Below, one piece after another: positions 27,112 to 35,319 of a DNA stretch of 64,000 bases. Each line of letters begins with the position of its first letter. Position 1 is the stretch's first letter. The position numbers and the translations under genes are program-made. Source of the DNA: Paenibacillus eucommiae (lineage in GTDB: Bacteria > Bacillota > Bacilli > Paenibacillales > NBRC-103111). The notes beneath the pieces were generated by a model. That model was not told the origin of the DNA, searched no databases, and saw only the letters and a list, made by a program, of their open reading frames with translations. The stretch lies in the NCBI RefSeq assembly GCF_017874215.1, contig NZ_JAGGLB010000019.1, positions 1 to 64,000 on the forward strand. Direction: 5' to 3'.

Positions 27112-27995
27112 TAGACTTCTACCTCCTTACGCTTCGTATACACGACTTGGATGGTGGAAATCAGAGCAACTACGATGAAGAAAATAAAGGCTTTTGCTGT
27201 TCCCAGACCATAGCGGTTATTGCGGAATGCTTCCTGATAAATGTTCAAAGAGACGGATTCAGTTGAATTGAAGGGCCCCCCTTTGGTCAAGGAAATATTC
27301 AAGTCAAACATTTTAAAGGACCAGGATATCGTCAGGAACAAGCATACAGTAACTGCAGGCATAATAAGCGGCACTGTAATTTTACGCAGCATCTGCCAAG
27401 CGGTTGCCCCATCAATATACGCAGCTTCCATCATATCCTTAGGCACATTGAGCAGCGCGGCAATATATACAATCATCAGGTAGCCAGACCCCTGCCACAC
27501 ACTCACGATAACCAAGGCCCAGTAACCGGTAGCCTCAGTACCCAGCCAAGGAAGCTGAAAAAAGCCGATATTGGTGATTTCACCGAGGGTTGCGAAGCCT
27601 TTTACAAATATAAACTGCCATATAAAGCCGAGCAAGAGACCCCCAATGACGTTAGGCATAAAAAATATCGTTCTTAACAAATTCCTTGATTTCAGATACT
27701 GGGTTAATAAAAGAGCCAGCAGGAAACCGACCACGTTCGTTAAAATTACGCTGACCACTGTAAAGCGGGTAGTGAACCAGAAGGCCTTATGGTAATCCGT
27801 ATCATGAAATAAAATTTGCTTGAAATTGTCGAGTCCGTTCAGCTTAATGTTGGATGTGACCCCGTTCCATTCCGTAAATGAAAAATAAATGCTCATGAAA
27901 AAAGGTATTACGACAATAATGGTAAAAAAGACCAATGCAGGACCTACAAACACCCACTGCTGCAGAAAACCGGACCATCTTCTTTTGGTTATCAC
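27111..27995 (-). CDS. Carbohydrate ABC transporter permease (MalF type)
   Basis: A 294-residue permease with six predicted helices and the EAA motif EAAYIDGATAWQMLRKITVP. It pairs with the MalG-type permease. The start is GTG at 27995, seven bases after GGAGGG. It is the first gene of the transporter operon and is divergent from the YesM-type kinase gene at 28210, so the 214-base space between them must hold both promoters. Confidence 0.9.
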   Translation of the reverse strand: MITKRRWSGFLQQWVFVGPALVFFTIIVVIPFFMSIYFSFTEWNGVTSNIKLNGLDNFKQILFHDTDYHKAFWFTTRFTVVSVILTNVVGFLLALLLTQYLKSRNLLRTIFFMPNVIGGLLLGFIWQFIFVKGFATLGEITNIGFFQLPWLGTEATGYWALVIVSVWQGSGYLMIVYIAALLNVPKDMMEAAYIDGATAWQMLRKITVPLIMPAVTVCLFLTISWSFKMFDLNISLTKGGPFNSTESVSLNIYQEAFRNNRYGLGTAKAFIFFIVVALISTIQVVYTKRKEVEV

Positions 27996-28209
27996 AGGAA
28001 ATCCCTCCTTACTTTACTTCAAGTATGCTTCGAAAAGATTACTTTTACTCATGTCAGAAAGGTTTCTCTCATCCCTTTGTATGTATTAAGTATAAAATTT
28101 ATCCCCCCTCCAGGGACACCGACTGTTGTGACCCAATTGGTGGAATTTGTTGACCTAACCTGATAACATATACATATAACCACTTCCGAAACGGAGATGA
28201 TCCGTTCCC

Positions 28210-30006
28210 TTGATAAGAAACAGCATCCGCAATAAGCTTATTATTTTCCTGTTGATTGCCACCTTGATTCCTATCGTTACATCGATGGTTGTAACTTACC
28301 TGTTCACTAAGGAAAAGGTGACCGAGGAAACGATAAAGAACAATTCCAGCTTGATTGTGCAGGGGAAAAATAACTTGATCACTTATCTAAACGGCGTTGT
28401 GCAGACTTCCCTGGCCATTTATTCCAATGAAAGACTGTACACCATGCTGGATACGAAGGATATCGATTATTTAAGTGACAAAGAGATTTCCACAGCGCTA
28501 AGGGTAATGTCCCATTCCGTTAAGGAGATCCATCAAATTTATTTGTATGCTGAAGCAAGCAACCGCTCCTATCGGATGATTAACGGGGTTCCGAACCCTT
28601 CCCTGGGCAACCATGTCAAGCATGAAAGCTTTCCGCCTGGAAAGGACGTTTTTTTCGAGACAACACATCTGAGCAGCGACTATGGGATACCGCTAACGAC
28701 GAATCTCTCCCTCTCTTCAGCAACGGTTATCTCCATGCACCGCCAAATTATTAACTTCCCGGAAAAGCGCACGCTTGGTGAATTGTCTATCGATTTTAAG
28801 CTGGATATGATTCATAGTATTAGCGAGAATTTATATGCAAAAGGTGAAGAGGAATTGTTTATTTTGGATCATGAGGGCAAGGTTGTATACGGTCCCGATC
28901 CTAAGCAATGGGGGCTTCCACTTGAAGCCGATTGGGGACGGCTGGCAGTAGCCAATGAGGCGGAAAGAGGCAATTTTGAATGGAAGAAGAACGGCTTCTC
29001 GGGCATTAACTTATTCGAAAAAATGAAGACCGAGGATCTCGAATGGACCATTGTCAAACGCATTCCATATGGACAGCTTTACAAAAATGCGCGACAGCTG
29101 ACACTCATTAATCTGATGGTACTCACCATCTTTTTAATCATCGCGATCATTAGCACGGTTTATATTTCGTTTCGTTTTACGGCACCCATCAAGAAATTAA
29201 TTCAATATATTACCAAAATTGGAATTGGAAAACTGGATGTCGACATCGATTTAAAACGCACAGACGAGCTAGGTATTTTGGCAAAGCGGTTCCATGACAT
29301 GATGCAAAACTTGAACCATATGATTTTACGGGAATATCGGCTGGAGCTCGCCAATAAATCGAATCAGCTGCGGGCACTGCAGGCTCAGATCAATCCGCAT
29401 TTTATGAACAATGCCCTGCAATCCATAGGCACCCTTGCCTTACAGCATGATGCGCCGAAAATTTACGCGCTAATCTCTTCTCTGGCCAAAATGATGCGTT
29501 ACAGCATGAATACGAGCGAAACCCTGGTTACCTTTCAAAAGGAGATGGAGCATGTAAAGGCTTATCTGGAGCTGCAGCTGCAGCGATTCGAGGACCAGTT
29601 GGAGTACGAGTTCCACATTGAGAAGAACACGACTTTGATTGTTGTGCCCAAAATGATCATCCAGCCGCTCGTTGAGAATTATTTCAAGCATGGCTTCGAG
29701 CCAGGTCTTGGAACCGGCAAGCTGGTAATCAGCTCCCACATGCTGGACATCAAGGGCGACCCCTTCCTGCAAATCAGTGTTGAGGATAACGGCAAAGGAA
29801 TAACAGCGGAAAGACTGCTCGAAATCACAAGTGCCTTCCACTCTTCAGGTGAAGACGATGGGGATGACGGGATCGGACTCAGCAATGTGTTCTCAAGACT
29901 TAGTCTGTATTACCGGAATACAGCCAAGCTGGATATTATGCATGCGGCGCCACAAGGTGTAAAAATCCTTTTGACCATACCGCTTATCGAGGAGGTAGAG
30001 GAATGA
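28210..30006 (+). CDS. YesM-type sensor histidine kinase
   Basis: A 598-residue membrane kinase. TM1 (about residues 12-32) is followed by a large extracellular Cache-like sensor, TM2 (about 300-322), a HAMP domain, a His_kinase segment with QAQINPHFMNNALQ (the His is the phospho-site), and a C-terminal ATPase (VEDNGKGI, DDGIGLSNV). The start appears to be TTG, which reads IRNSIRNKLIIF as in relatives; GGAG lies 13 bases upstream, rather far. It overlaps the response regulator by four bases and is divergent from a sugar transporter it probably controls. Confidence 0.88.
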   Translation: MIRNSIRNKLIIFLLIATLIPIVTSMVVTYLFTKEKVTEETIKNNSSLIVQGKNNLITYLNGVVQTSLAIYSNERLYTMLDTKDIDYLSDKEISTALRVMSHSVKEIHQIYLYAEASNRSYRMINGVPNPSLGNHVKHESFPPGKDVFFETTHLSSDYGIPLTTNLSLSSATVISMHRQIINFPEKRTLGELSIDFKLDMIHSISENLYAKGEEELFILDHEGKVVYGPDPKQWGLPLEADWGRLAVANEAERGNFEWKKNGFSGINLFEKMKTEDLEWTIVKRIPYGQLYKNARQLTLINLMVLTIFLIIAIISTVYISFRFTAPIKKLIQYITKIGIGKLDVDIDLKRTDELGILAKRFHDMMQNLNHMILREYRLELANKSNQLRALQAQINPHFMNNALQSIGTLALQHDAPKIYALISSLAKMMRYSMNTSETLVTFQKEMEHVKAYLELQLQRFEDQLEYEFHIEKNTTLIVVPKMIIQPLVENYFKHGFEPGLGTGKLVISSHMLDIKGDPFLQISVEDNGKGITAERLLEITSAFHSSGEDDGDDGIGLSNVFSRLSLYYRNTAKLDIMHAAPQGVKILLTIPLIEEVEE

Positions 30007-31625
30007 AGGCCTTAATCGTTGATGATGAAAAACATGTGAGGGCAGCGATTCGGATGTTGGTGAAATGGGAGGCACATGGCATTGATACGATACTTGAGGC
30101 TCCGGATGGTCAGGCAGCTACAGAAATCATTGCTCGCGAGGCTCCGCAAATTATTATGACGGATATGATGATGCCTGTGAAAAATGGCGCCCAGCTGCTC
30201 GAATGGATTCACAGCCAGGCACCTCACAGCAAAACGATCGTGATCAGCGGACACGATGACTTCTCACTGCTTCGCCATACAGTGCAGTATGGCGGAACGG
30301 ATTATATCCTGAAGCCGATTGATGCTGAACAATTAAATGCGGCGCTGGATAAAGCAGTCGAAACCTGGCGCTCCGAAGAAGCTGTCCGCAATCACAGCCT
30401 TGAACGCAATATACAGATCAACCAAATCAAGCCGGTTTATTGGGACAAGCTGCTGTCCAATCTGCTGGCGGACCCTGCGCAGTATGAATCGACAGCCGGG
30501 ACTCTGCACAAAGAGCTTGGCTTGTCTGCAGAAACCACGACAATTCGGGTAGCGATCTTAAGCTTGGACACGATGGAGCGAAGCCTTAAGGATAAGTTCT
30601 ATTCCAATCAGGAGCTGCTGCTTTTTTCACTTATTAATATTTGCAATGAATTTCTGCATGTGCAACATCGCGGCTTTGCTTTTCGTCATTGGAATAGTGA
30701 TCATGAGATTGTCCTGCTGCTCTGGCTGGCCCCGGACAAGGCCGCTGGTGTTCTAAGCGAAATTAATGAAGGGATGCGGCAGACTCTTCGCTGCAAGCTG
30801 GATTTCGGCTTGGGCGAGCCCCATTCTTTCCCGCTTGGGTTAAGCGCCTCTTATAAAGAGGCCCAAGAGTCGTTAAACCAGCGCAACCTACTGGTCAAGA
30901 CCTCATGGATACATTCCATAGGAACGAGCTCCTTCGTACCTCCGAAGCGGCTGCTGCGCTTCAGCGACTTTGAAGAACGGCTGCTGGTTGCGATCCGCAG
31001 CGGCAGTCATGAGCAAATTCAGATGAGCGTCCAGCTGTGGATTGACGCCGTAAAGGAGGTTGATACGATTACGCCGCGGCAATTAAACCATTGGTGGAAT
31101 GAATTTAATATGCTCAAGCGGCGCTGGGTTCAAGATTTCTTTCCTGACCAGGGCGAAGACAATTCCGAGCTCAAAGCAATTTCTGAGCCTTCAGGCTTTA
31201 TTATTCCGCTGGATGAACAAGGGATTCTTTCCTTGAAGCTGTGGCAGCAGGAGCTTACCCGCAGCATGCAGCAGTTGTCCAAGCTGATGCTGGAGCATCA
31301 GCAAAAAGGCAGCAACATTATATTCGAGATCGCCAAATATATTGAAAACAATTATTCCCAGGACATTACCTTGCAGGATATGGGGCATCGGTTTTATCTC
31401 AGCAGAGAATACATATCCAGAAAATTCAAGCAGCAATTTCATGTCAACCTGTCGGATTATTTAGGGAAGATCCGCATCGACAAAGCCAAGCTCCTGCTGC
31501 TGAACCCGCATCTGCGGATCTCGCAGATCGCTGAGATGGTTGGCTACCAGGATGAGAAATATTTCAGCAAAGTATTTAAAAAAACGGAGGGCGTGTCCCC
31601 CAACGAATACCGTAAGCTTTTATAA
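30003..31625 (+). CDS. YesN-type response regulator with AraC DNA-binding domain
   Basis: A 540-residue regulator. Receiver domain at the N-terminus (VDDEK, phospho-Asp about 54 in MTDMMMP), a long middle region, and a C-terminal double helix-turn-helix of the AraC family (YLSREYISRKFKQQF, then EMVGYQDEKYFSKVFKK). ATG overlaps the kinase stop (ATGA). These systems normally activate the neighbouring carbohydrate transporter in response to an extracellular glycan; here the divergent ABC operon is the obvious target. Confidence 0.92.
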   Translation: MKALIVDDEKHVRAAIRMLVKWEAHGIDTILEAPDGQAATEIIAREAPQIIMTDMMMPVKNGAQLLEWIHSQAPHSKTIVISGHDDFSLLRHTVQYGGTDYILKPIDAEQLNAALDKAVETWRSEEAVRNHSLERNIQINQIKPVYWDKLLSNLLADPAQYESTAGTLHKELGLSAETTTIRVAILSLDTMERSLKDKFYSNQELLLFSLINICNEFLHVQHRGFAFRHWNSDHEIVLLLWLAPDKAAGVLSEINEGMRQTLRCKLDFGLGEPHSFPLGLSASYKEAQESLNQRNLLVKTSWIHSIGTSSFVPPKRLLRFSDFEERLLVAIRSGSHEQIQMSVQLWIDAVKEVDTITPRQLNHWWNEFNMLKRRWVQDFFPDQGEDNSELKAISEPSGFIIPLDEQGILSLKLWQQELTRSMQQLSKLMLEHQQKGSNIIFEIAKYIENNYSQDITLQDMGHRFYLSREYISRKFKQQFHVNLSDYLGKIRIDKAKLLLLNPHLRISQIAEMVGYQDEKYFSKVFKKTEGVSPNEYRKLL

Positions 31626-31663
31626 AATATCGATAAAGCTATACTTTTACAGAGGTGAATGAA

Positions 31664-32101
31664 ATGAATATGCCCACCCAGAATACATCTGCAGATCACT
31701 CTATTGCGCGTACACCGAAAGCTGCTGCCAAGAGCAAGAAGAAGGCGTATCTACTCTTATTTATGGGCTGGCTTATCCTTATCGCTGCAGGCGTTACCTG
31801 CGCGAAGCTATATACGGATCATTTGCAAAAAGAGCTTACTGCAAACATCGCCAGTCAAACGGGGCAGCAGCTGCAGGCTATCCAGCAGGATTATCAGCAG
31901 CAGGTCGCTCAATTGAAGAGTGATGTAACGGCGGATATAACGAATCTCCAGCAAAAGGTTGATTCTTTAAACGAGCTGCTGGCTTTTACGAAGGACAGCG
32001 CCAATAGCAAGACCGACAACAGCAATCAGCTTTATACGCAGCTGGCCGAAGTGAAGAAGAAGCTCGAAGAGCTGCAAAAAAATCTGGATGTGTTGAAATA
32101 A
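31664..32101 (+). CDS. Single-pass membrane protein with extracytoplasmic coiled coil
   Basis: A 145-residue protein. A polar N-terminus with Lys residues (AAAKSKKKAY) precedes one transmembrane helix (about residues 29-48). A Gln/Lys/Leu-rich stretch (about 60-145) with heptad character (LQQKVDSLNELL, LAEVKKKLEELQKNL) follows, probably a coiled coil outside the cell. The ATG at 31664 follows GAGGTG. The next gene starts in its stop codon, so the two are co-translated; it may anchor or scaffold the glycosidase-like protein. I do not recognise a named family. Confidence 0.7.
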   Translation: MNMPTQNTSADHSIARTPKAAAKSKKKAYLLLFMGWLILIAAGVTCAKLYTDHLQKELTANIASQTGQQLQAIQQDYQQQVAQLKSDVTADITNLQQKVDSLNELLAFTKDSANSKTDNSNQLYTQLAEVKKKLEELQKNLDVLK

Positions 32102-33168
32102 TGAAACCAATTAAACAAATCAATCGTATGCTGCTGCTTGCCTGCGCTCCTTTTCTTGGCATTATGATCTGGCTTCTGTCCATCCAGGCTGCTCTGCAGC
32201 TCCCTGCCGCGGCTGCATCGGTAAGCACGGACTTCTCGCTGCATGACGAGGTCCAGCTCATGAGCAGCAAGCTGGACCAGGCTAAAGAGGATGCTGTGCA
32301 GACCTCATCGCTGATCGAGAAGTATTTCCAGGTCTACGAGCAAAGCTCTGCAGACACAGCGGCGATGCTCAAGCAAGCCAAGGCACAGGCCTCGCTTCCA
32401 AAGTTCGTCTATGACAAGAGAATTTCCGTTAAGCTGGGGAGCCCTACCAAGCAGACCGCTTCCGGTAATATAGATGTCAAGCTATTTACCCTGCATGAGA
32501 AAAACTATCAAGGCTATGCTATGAAGGTGAATCTCAAATCCGACAAAGCGATTAAGCTCGTGCTTGGCAAGGATAAGCTTGGAAGCAGCGAGACCACCTT
32601 AGAAGCCGCCAACCGCTATGGCGCATTAGCTGGCGTTAATGCCGGCGGCTTTGCCGACGATAACAAGGGAAGACGATTTCCGCTGGATACTACCGTGATG
32701 AACGGTGATTATCTGAATGGCTTCTTCCCAAGCAATAAAGACACGATCTTTATCGGTTTGTCCAAAGAGCGGAAGCTGATCGGCGGTAAATTCAATCAGA
32801 AAGCGGAGCTCGACAAGCTTGGGCCTCAGATGGGCACGACCTTCGTGCCCACCCTGCTGAAGGATGGGAAGAAGCTGAGTATCCCTCTGCATTGGCAAAC
32901 ATCACCGGCCAGAGCGGCCCGCACAATCATCGGCAACTATAAGGATGATCAGCTTCTATTCCTCGTTACAGACGGCAACAATGAGGATGGCACTTCAGGC
33001 GCGACACTTGCAGAGCTGCAGGACAAGCTTATTGCATTAGGGGTGCGGGATGCTTACAATCTCGATGGGGGCGGCTCATCTACGCTCATCTTTGATGGGG
33101 CCCTTATCAACCGCCCATCAGACGGCAAGCTTAGACCGCTAGCGACCCACTTTCTTTTGTTTAAATAA
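32101..33168 (+). CDS. Phosphodiester glycosidase family (NAGPA-like) protein
   Basis: A 355-residue protein. One N-terminal membrane segment or uncleaved signal (about residues 10-40) is followed by a helical stretch and the catalytic-type domain. The domain has GVNAGGFADD and the hallmark YNLDGGGSSTLIF near the C-terminus, as in N-acetylglucosamine-1-phosphodiester alpha-N-acetylglucosaminidase (NAGPA). Bacterial members are often annotated as exopolysaccharide biosynthesis proteins and act on surface glycans. The ATG overlaps the upstream stop by one base. Confidence 0.87.
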   Translation: MKPIKQINRMLLLACAPFLGIMIWLLSIQAALQLPAAAASVSTDFSLHDEVQLMSSKLDQAKEDAVQTSSLIEKYFQVYEQSSADTAAMLKQAKAQASLPKFVYDKRISVKLGSPTKQTASGNIDVKLFTLHEKNYQGYAMKVNLKSDKAIKLVLGKDKLGSSETTLEAANRYGALAGVNAGGFADDNKGRRFPLDTTVMNGDYLNGFFPSNKDTIFIGLSKERKLIGGKFNQKAELDKLGPQMGTTFVPTLLKDGKKLSIPLHWQTSPARAARTIIGNYKDDQLLFLVTDGNNEDGTSGATLAELQDKLIALGVRDAYNLDGGGSSTLIFDGALINRPSDGKLRPLATHFLLFK

Positions 33169-33257
33169 GACTATAAAACTTCTTGTCCTACTTCTAATAA
33201 CGCATCACATTTTAGTATGTTCACATTTTATTCGTTTCATTTTTCCGGGCTATTGGG

Positions 33258-33300
33258 TATAATAAATATTACTAACGTAAAGCCTACAGGAGGTGCACGA
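33258..33300 (+). promoter_or_regulatory. Probable promoter element and ribosome site of the 32-residue gene
   Basis: TATAAT at 33258-33263 lies 40 bases before the ATG, and AGGAGGTG occurs eight to nine bases before it. The -35 region is weak (TTTCAT at about 17-base spacing). Confidence 0.5.
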
Positions 33301-33302
33301 CC

Positions 33303-33401
33303 ATGTCAGATACATTTTGGTTAATTATATCCGTTTTTGTTTTAATGATTGGTGCGATATTAACGTCGTCTTACAATGAAGATAAGACTAAGGGTCTATA
33401 G
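33303..33401 (+). CDS. 32-residue single-pass membrane peptide
   Basis: This short gene reads MSDTFWLIISVFVLMIGAIL followed by TSSYNEDKTKGL: a polar tip, one hydrophobic helix and a short charged tail. The very strong ribosome site (AGGAGGTG), a nearby TATAAT and a terminator after the stop make it a credible expressed gene despite its size. Such peptides often associate with larger membrane complexes, but I do not recognise this one and no partner is obvious. Confidence 0.7.
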   Translation: MSDTFWLIISVFVLMIGAILTSSYNEDKTKGL

Positions 33402-33417
33402 TACCTATGAACATGAG

Positions 33418-33463
33418 AAAAAGCAGCGAAGCTCCTTAATCGGAATTCGCTGCTTTTTTCTTG
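33418..33463. terminator. Bidirectional terminator
   Basis: AAAAAGCAGCGAA pairs with TTCGCTGCTTTTTT. It serves the small plus-strand gene and, on the other strand, the abrB-like gene ending at 33475. Confidence 0.85.
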
Positions 33464-33474
33464 ATAAATTTAAA

Positions 33475-33735
33475 TTACTGTATCTTTACTTTCAATTCAT
33501 TCATTTCAACTAGACACGATCCACAAATGTGACGGTCTTTGAATTCGCTAACCTGCTCCATACTTCCGCAAAAAACGCATTTCGGACGATATCTTTCAAG
33601 GATAATGTGATCTCCCTGAACAAGAATTTCAACCGGATCGCCTTCATTCATCAAATACCTCTTGCGAAGCGATTTAGGGAGCACGATGCGGCCCAACTGA
33701 TCGACTTTTCTTACAACACCTGCTGGCTTCATCAT
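33475..33735 (-). CDS. Second AbrB-like regulator with a CxxC pair
   Basis: An 86-residue AbrB-type protein: GVVRKVDQLGRIVLPKSLRK, then DPVEILVQGDHIILERY, followed by CVFCG and CGSC. It shares layout and cysteines with the protein at 2955-3230 but its DNA-binding hairpin differs at several positions (KSLRKRYLMNEGD against IELRRSLRIDIGD). GAGGTG lies seven bases before the ATG at 33735. A five-unit TAAC array lies about 160-205 bases upstream and may be an operator for it. Confidence 0.85.
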   Translation of the reverse strand: MMKPAGVVRKVDQLGRIVLPKSLRKRYLMNEGDPVEILVQGDHIILERYRPKCVFCGSMEQVSEFKDRHICGSCLVEMNELKVKIQ

Positions 33736-33893
33736 CGATTTTCACCTCTCTCCTAGTTCCAATTTCCCATAGACAAACACTACCATGGTATGAATATTTC
33801 CCTTATGGTACCTAATTCGCCGCGTTTTTTCAAATTCCTTCTCAATTCGTTCCAAATTCTCGGAAAATCTTTACCAATTCTCTATAAGCAAGC

Positions 33894-33942
33894 TTAACTG
33901 AGACATAACGGAGACATAACTTGGCTTAACGGAGCTTAACTG
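33894..33942. promoter_or_regulatory. Five-unit TAAC direct-repeat array with 10-11 bp period
   Basis: TAAC occurs at 33895, 33906, 33917, 33927 and 33937, i.e. spacings of 11, 11, 10 and 10 bases, in units such as CTTAACTGAGA and CATAACGGAGA. Direct repeats phased to the helix are how OmpR/PhoP-type regulators bind; the Bacillus Pho box uses TT(A/C/T)A(C/T)A repeats of about 11 bases. The array runs into the trmL stop and lies upstream of the abrB-like gene at 33475. Confidence 0.45.
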
Positions 33943-34400
33943 AGCCCCGCAAAGCCGGTTTGCCTAAGCCCTTCATAGAGAACAACCGCCGCGGAGTTCG
34001 ATAAATTAAGCGATCTGACTGCATCTGACATCGGGATTCTCATCAAAGTATCCAAGTGGGACTGCAGCAGCTCTTCAGGCAAACCTTTCGTTTCCTTACC
34101 GAAGACAAAAAAGTCTCCATCCTGAAACGCATAGTCCGTGTATCCTTTTTCGGCTTTCGTGGAAGCAAAGAAAAACCGGTTTTCTGCATATTTGGATTTA
34201 ACCTCTTCGAAAGAGTCGTGGTACTCCAATTTAACAGAATGCCAATAATCCAGCCCAGCCCGCTTTAGTGTTTTATCATCGGTATCAAAGCCGAGCGGCC
34301 TGACCAAATGCAGGTAGGTGCCAGTTGCCGCACAGGTACGGGAAATGTTGCCCGTATTGGCTGGTATTTCGGGTTCCACCAGTACAATATGAAAAGCCAT
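33936..34400 (-). CDS. trmL: tRNA (cytidine(34)-2'-O)-methyltransferase
   Basis: A 154-residue SPOUT methyltransferase of the TrmL/YibK/CspR type. It methylates the 2'-O of the wobble base of tRNA-Leu using SAM. Typical segments are IVLVEPEIPANTGNISRTCA at the N-terminus, LVRPLGF, FVFGKETKGLPEELL and the C-terminal knot IPMSDAVRSLNLSNSAAVV. The length is exactly that of the minimal family. It is divergent from the response regulator at 34513. Confidence 0.93.
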   Translation of the reverse strand: MAFHIVLVEPEIPANTGNISRTCAATGTYLHLVRPLGFDTDDKTLKRAGLDYWHSVKLEYHDSFEEVKSKYAENRFFFASTKAEKGYTDYAFQDGDFFVFGKETKGLPEELLQSHLDTLMRIPMSDAVRSLNLSNSAAVVLYEGLRQTGFAGLS

Positions 34401-34512
34401 AACTTGTCTTTCGCCTCCAATTTTAACACTGCGTTTACCTTATCTTCATATGTCGATGATAGTACTTTGCCATAATAGACATATCTTCCCGACAAAAGGA
34501 GCAAAACTAGCG

Positions 34513-35226
34513 ATGAATACAAAAATTCTGGTCGTTGATGACGAACCTTCAATCTCTATGCTGATCGAGTTCAACCTTAAGCTAGTCGGCTTTGAGGTTC
34601 ACTGTGTGTATGACGGCGAGGCGGTATTTGAAGCCATTCAGTCCTTCCGCCCCGACTTGATCATCCTTGATTTAATGCTGCCAAAAATGAACGGCCTGGA
34701 GGTTTGCCACAAGCTGCGTGCCCAACAAAATTGGGTGCCCATCATCATGCTGACCGCTATGCAGGATCTCTCCGATAAAATCGCCGGGCTTGATAATGGC
34801 GCCGATGATTACATGACTAAGCCGTTCAGCCCGCAGGAGCTCATCTCCCGCATCCAGGCGATTATCCGCAGGCTGCAGACCTTGCCCTCTGCCAGCGAAA
34901 ACAGTCCGATTCAGATCGGACAAATGAGCATTCAGCCCGAGCAGCGCGAAGTCACCGTAAATGGTGAACAGATCGAGCTGACGCCCAAAGAATTTGAGCT
35001 CCTGCTTTTCCTGTGTAAGCACCGCGGCAAAGTGCTTAGCCGCCAGCAGTTGCTGCACGGAGTATGGGACTACCATTTCCTCGGTGACACCCGGATTGTC
35101 GACGTACACATTTCCCATCTGCGTGATAAAATTGAAAACAATGCCCGCAGCCCCGTCTATATAGTGACCATACGCAACGTTGGCTACAAGCTGACTGAGC
35201 CCTCTGTCAAAGAATCTCTTGCTTAA
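34513..35226 (+). CDS. OmpR/PhoB-family response regulator without adjacent kinase
   Basis: A 237-residue regulator with receiver domain (VVDDEP, phospho-Asp about 53 in ILDLMLPKMNG, KPF) and winged-helix DNA-binding domain (LTPKEFELLLFLCKHRGKVLSR). ATG at 34513 follows AAAGGAG at 12 bases, a little long. No histidine kinase lies next to it, so it is an orphan or partners with a distant kinase. Terminator and serC follow on the other strand. Confidence 0.9.
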   Translation: MNTKILVVDDEPSISMLIEFNLKLVGFEVHCVYDGEAVFEAIQSFRPDLIILDLMLPKMNGLEVCHKLRAQQNWVPIIMLTAMQDLSDKIAGLDNGADDYMTKPFSPQELISRIQAIIRRLQTLPSASENSPIQIGQMSIQPEQREVTVNGEQIELTPKEFELLLFLCKHRGKVLSRQQLLHGVWDYHFLGDTRIVDVHISHLRDKIENNARSPVYIVTIRNVGYKLTEPSVKESLA

Positions 35227-35265
35227 TAAGGGCTAATAAGAAGAACTTAAATAGCCCGCAAATAA

Positions 35266-35297
35266 AACCCCAGCAGGAAGTCCATTCTGCTGGGGTT
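35266..35297 (-). terminator. Terminator of serC
   Basis: AACCCCAGCAG pairs with CTGCTGGGGTT. On the minus strand it is followed by TTTATTT, fitting serC; it may also stop the plus-strand response regulator transcript. Confidence 0.8.
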
Positions 35298-35319
35298 GGC
35301 TTCGTCCATTGAGAGCTTA

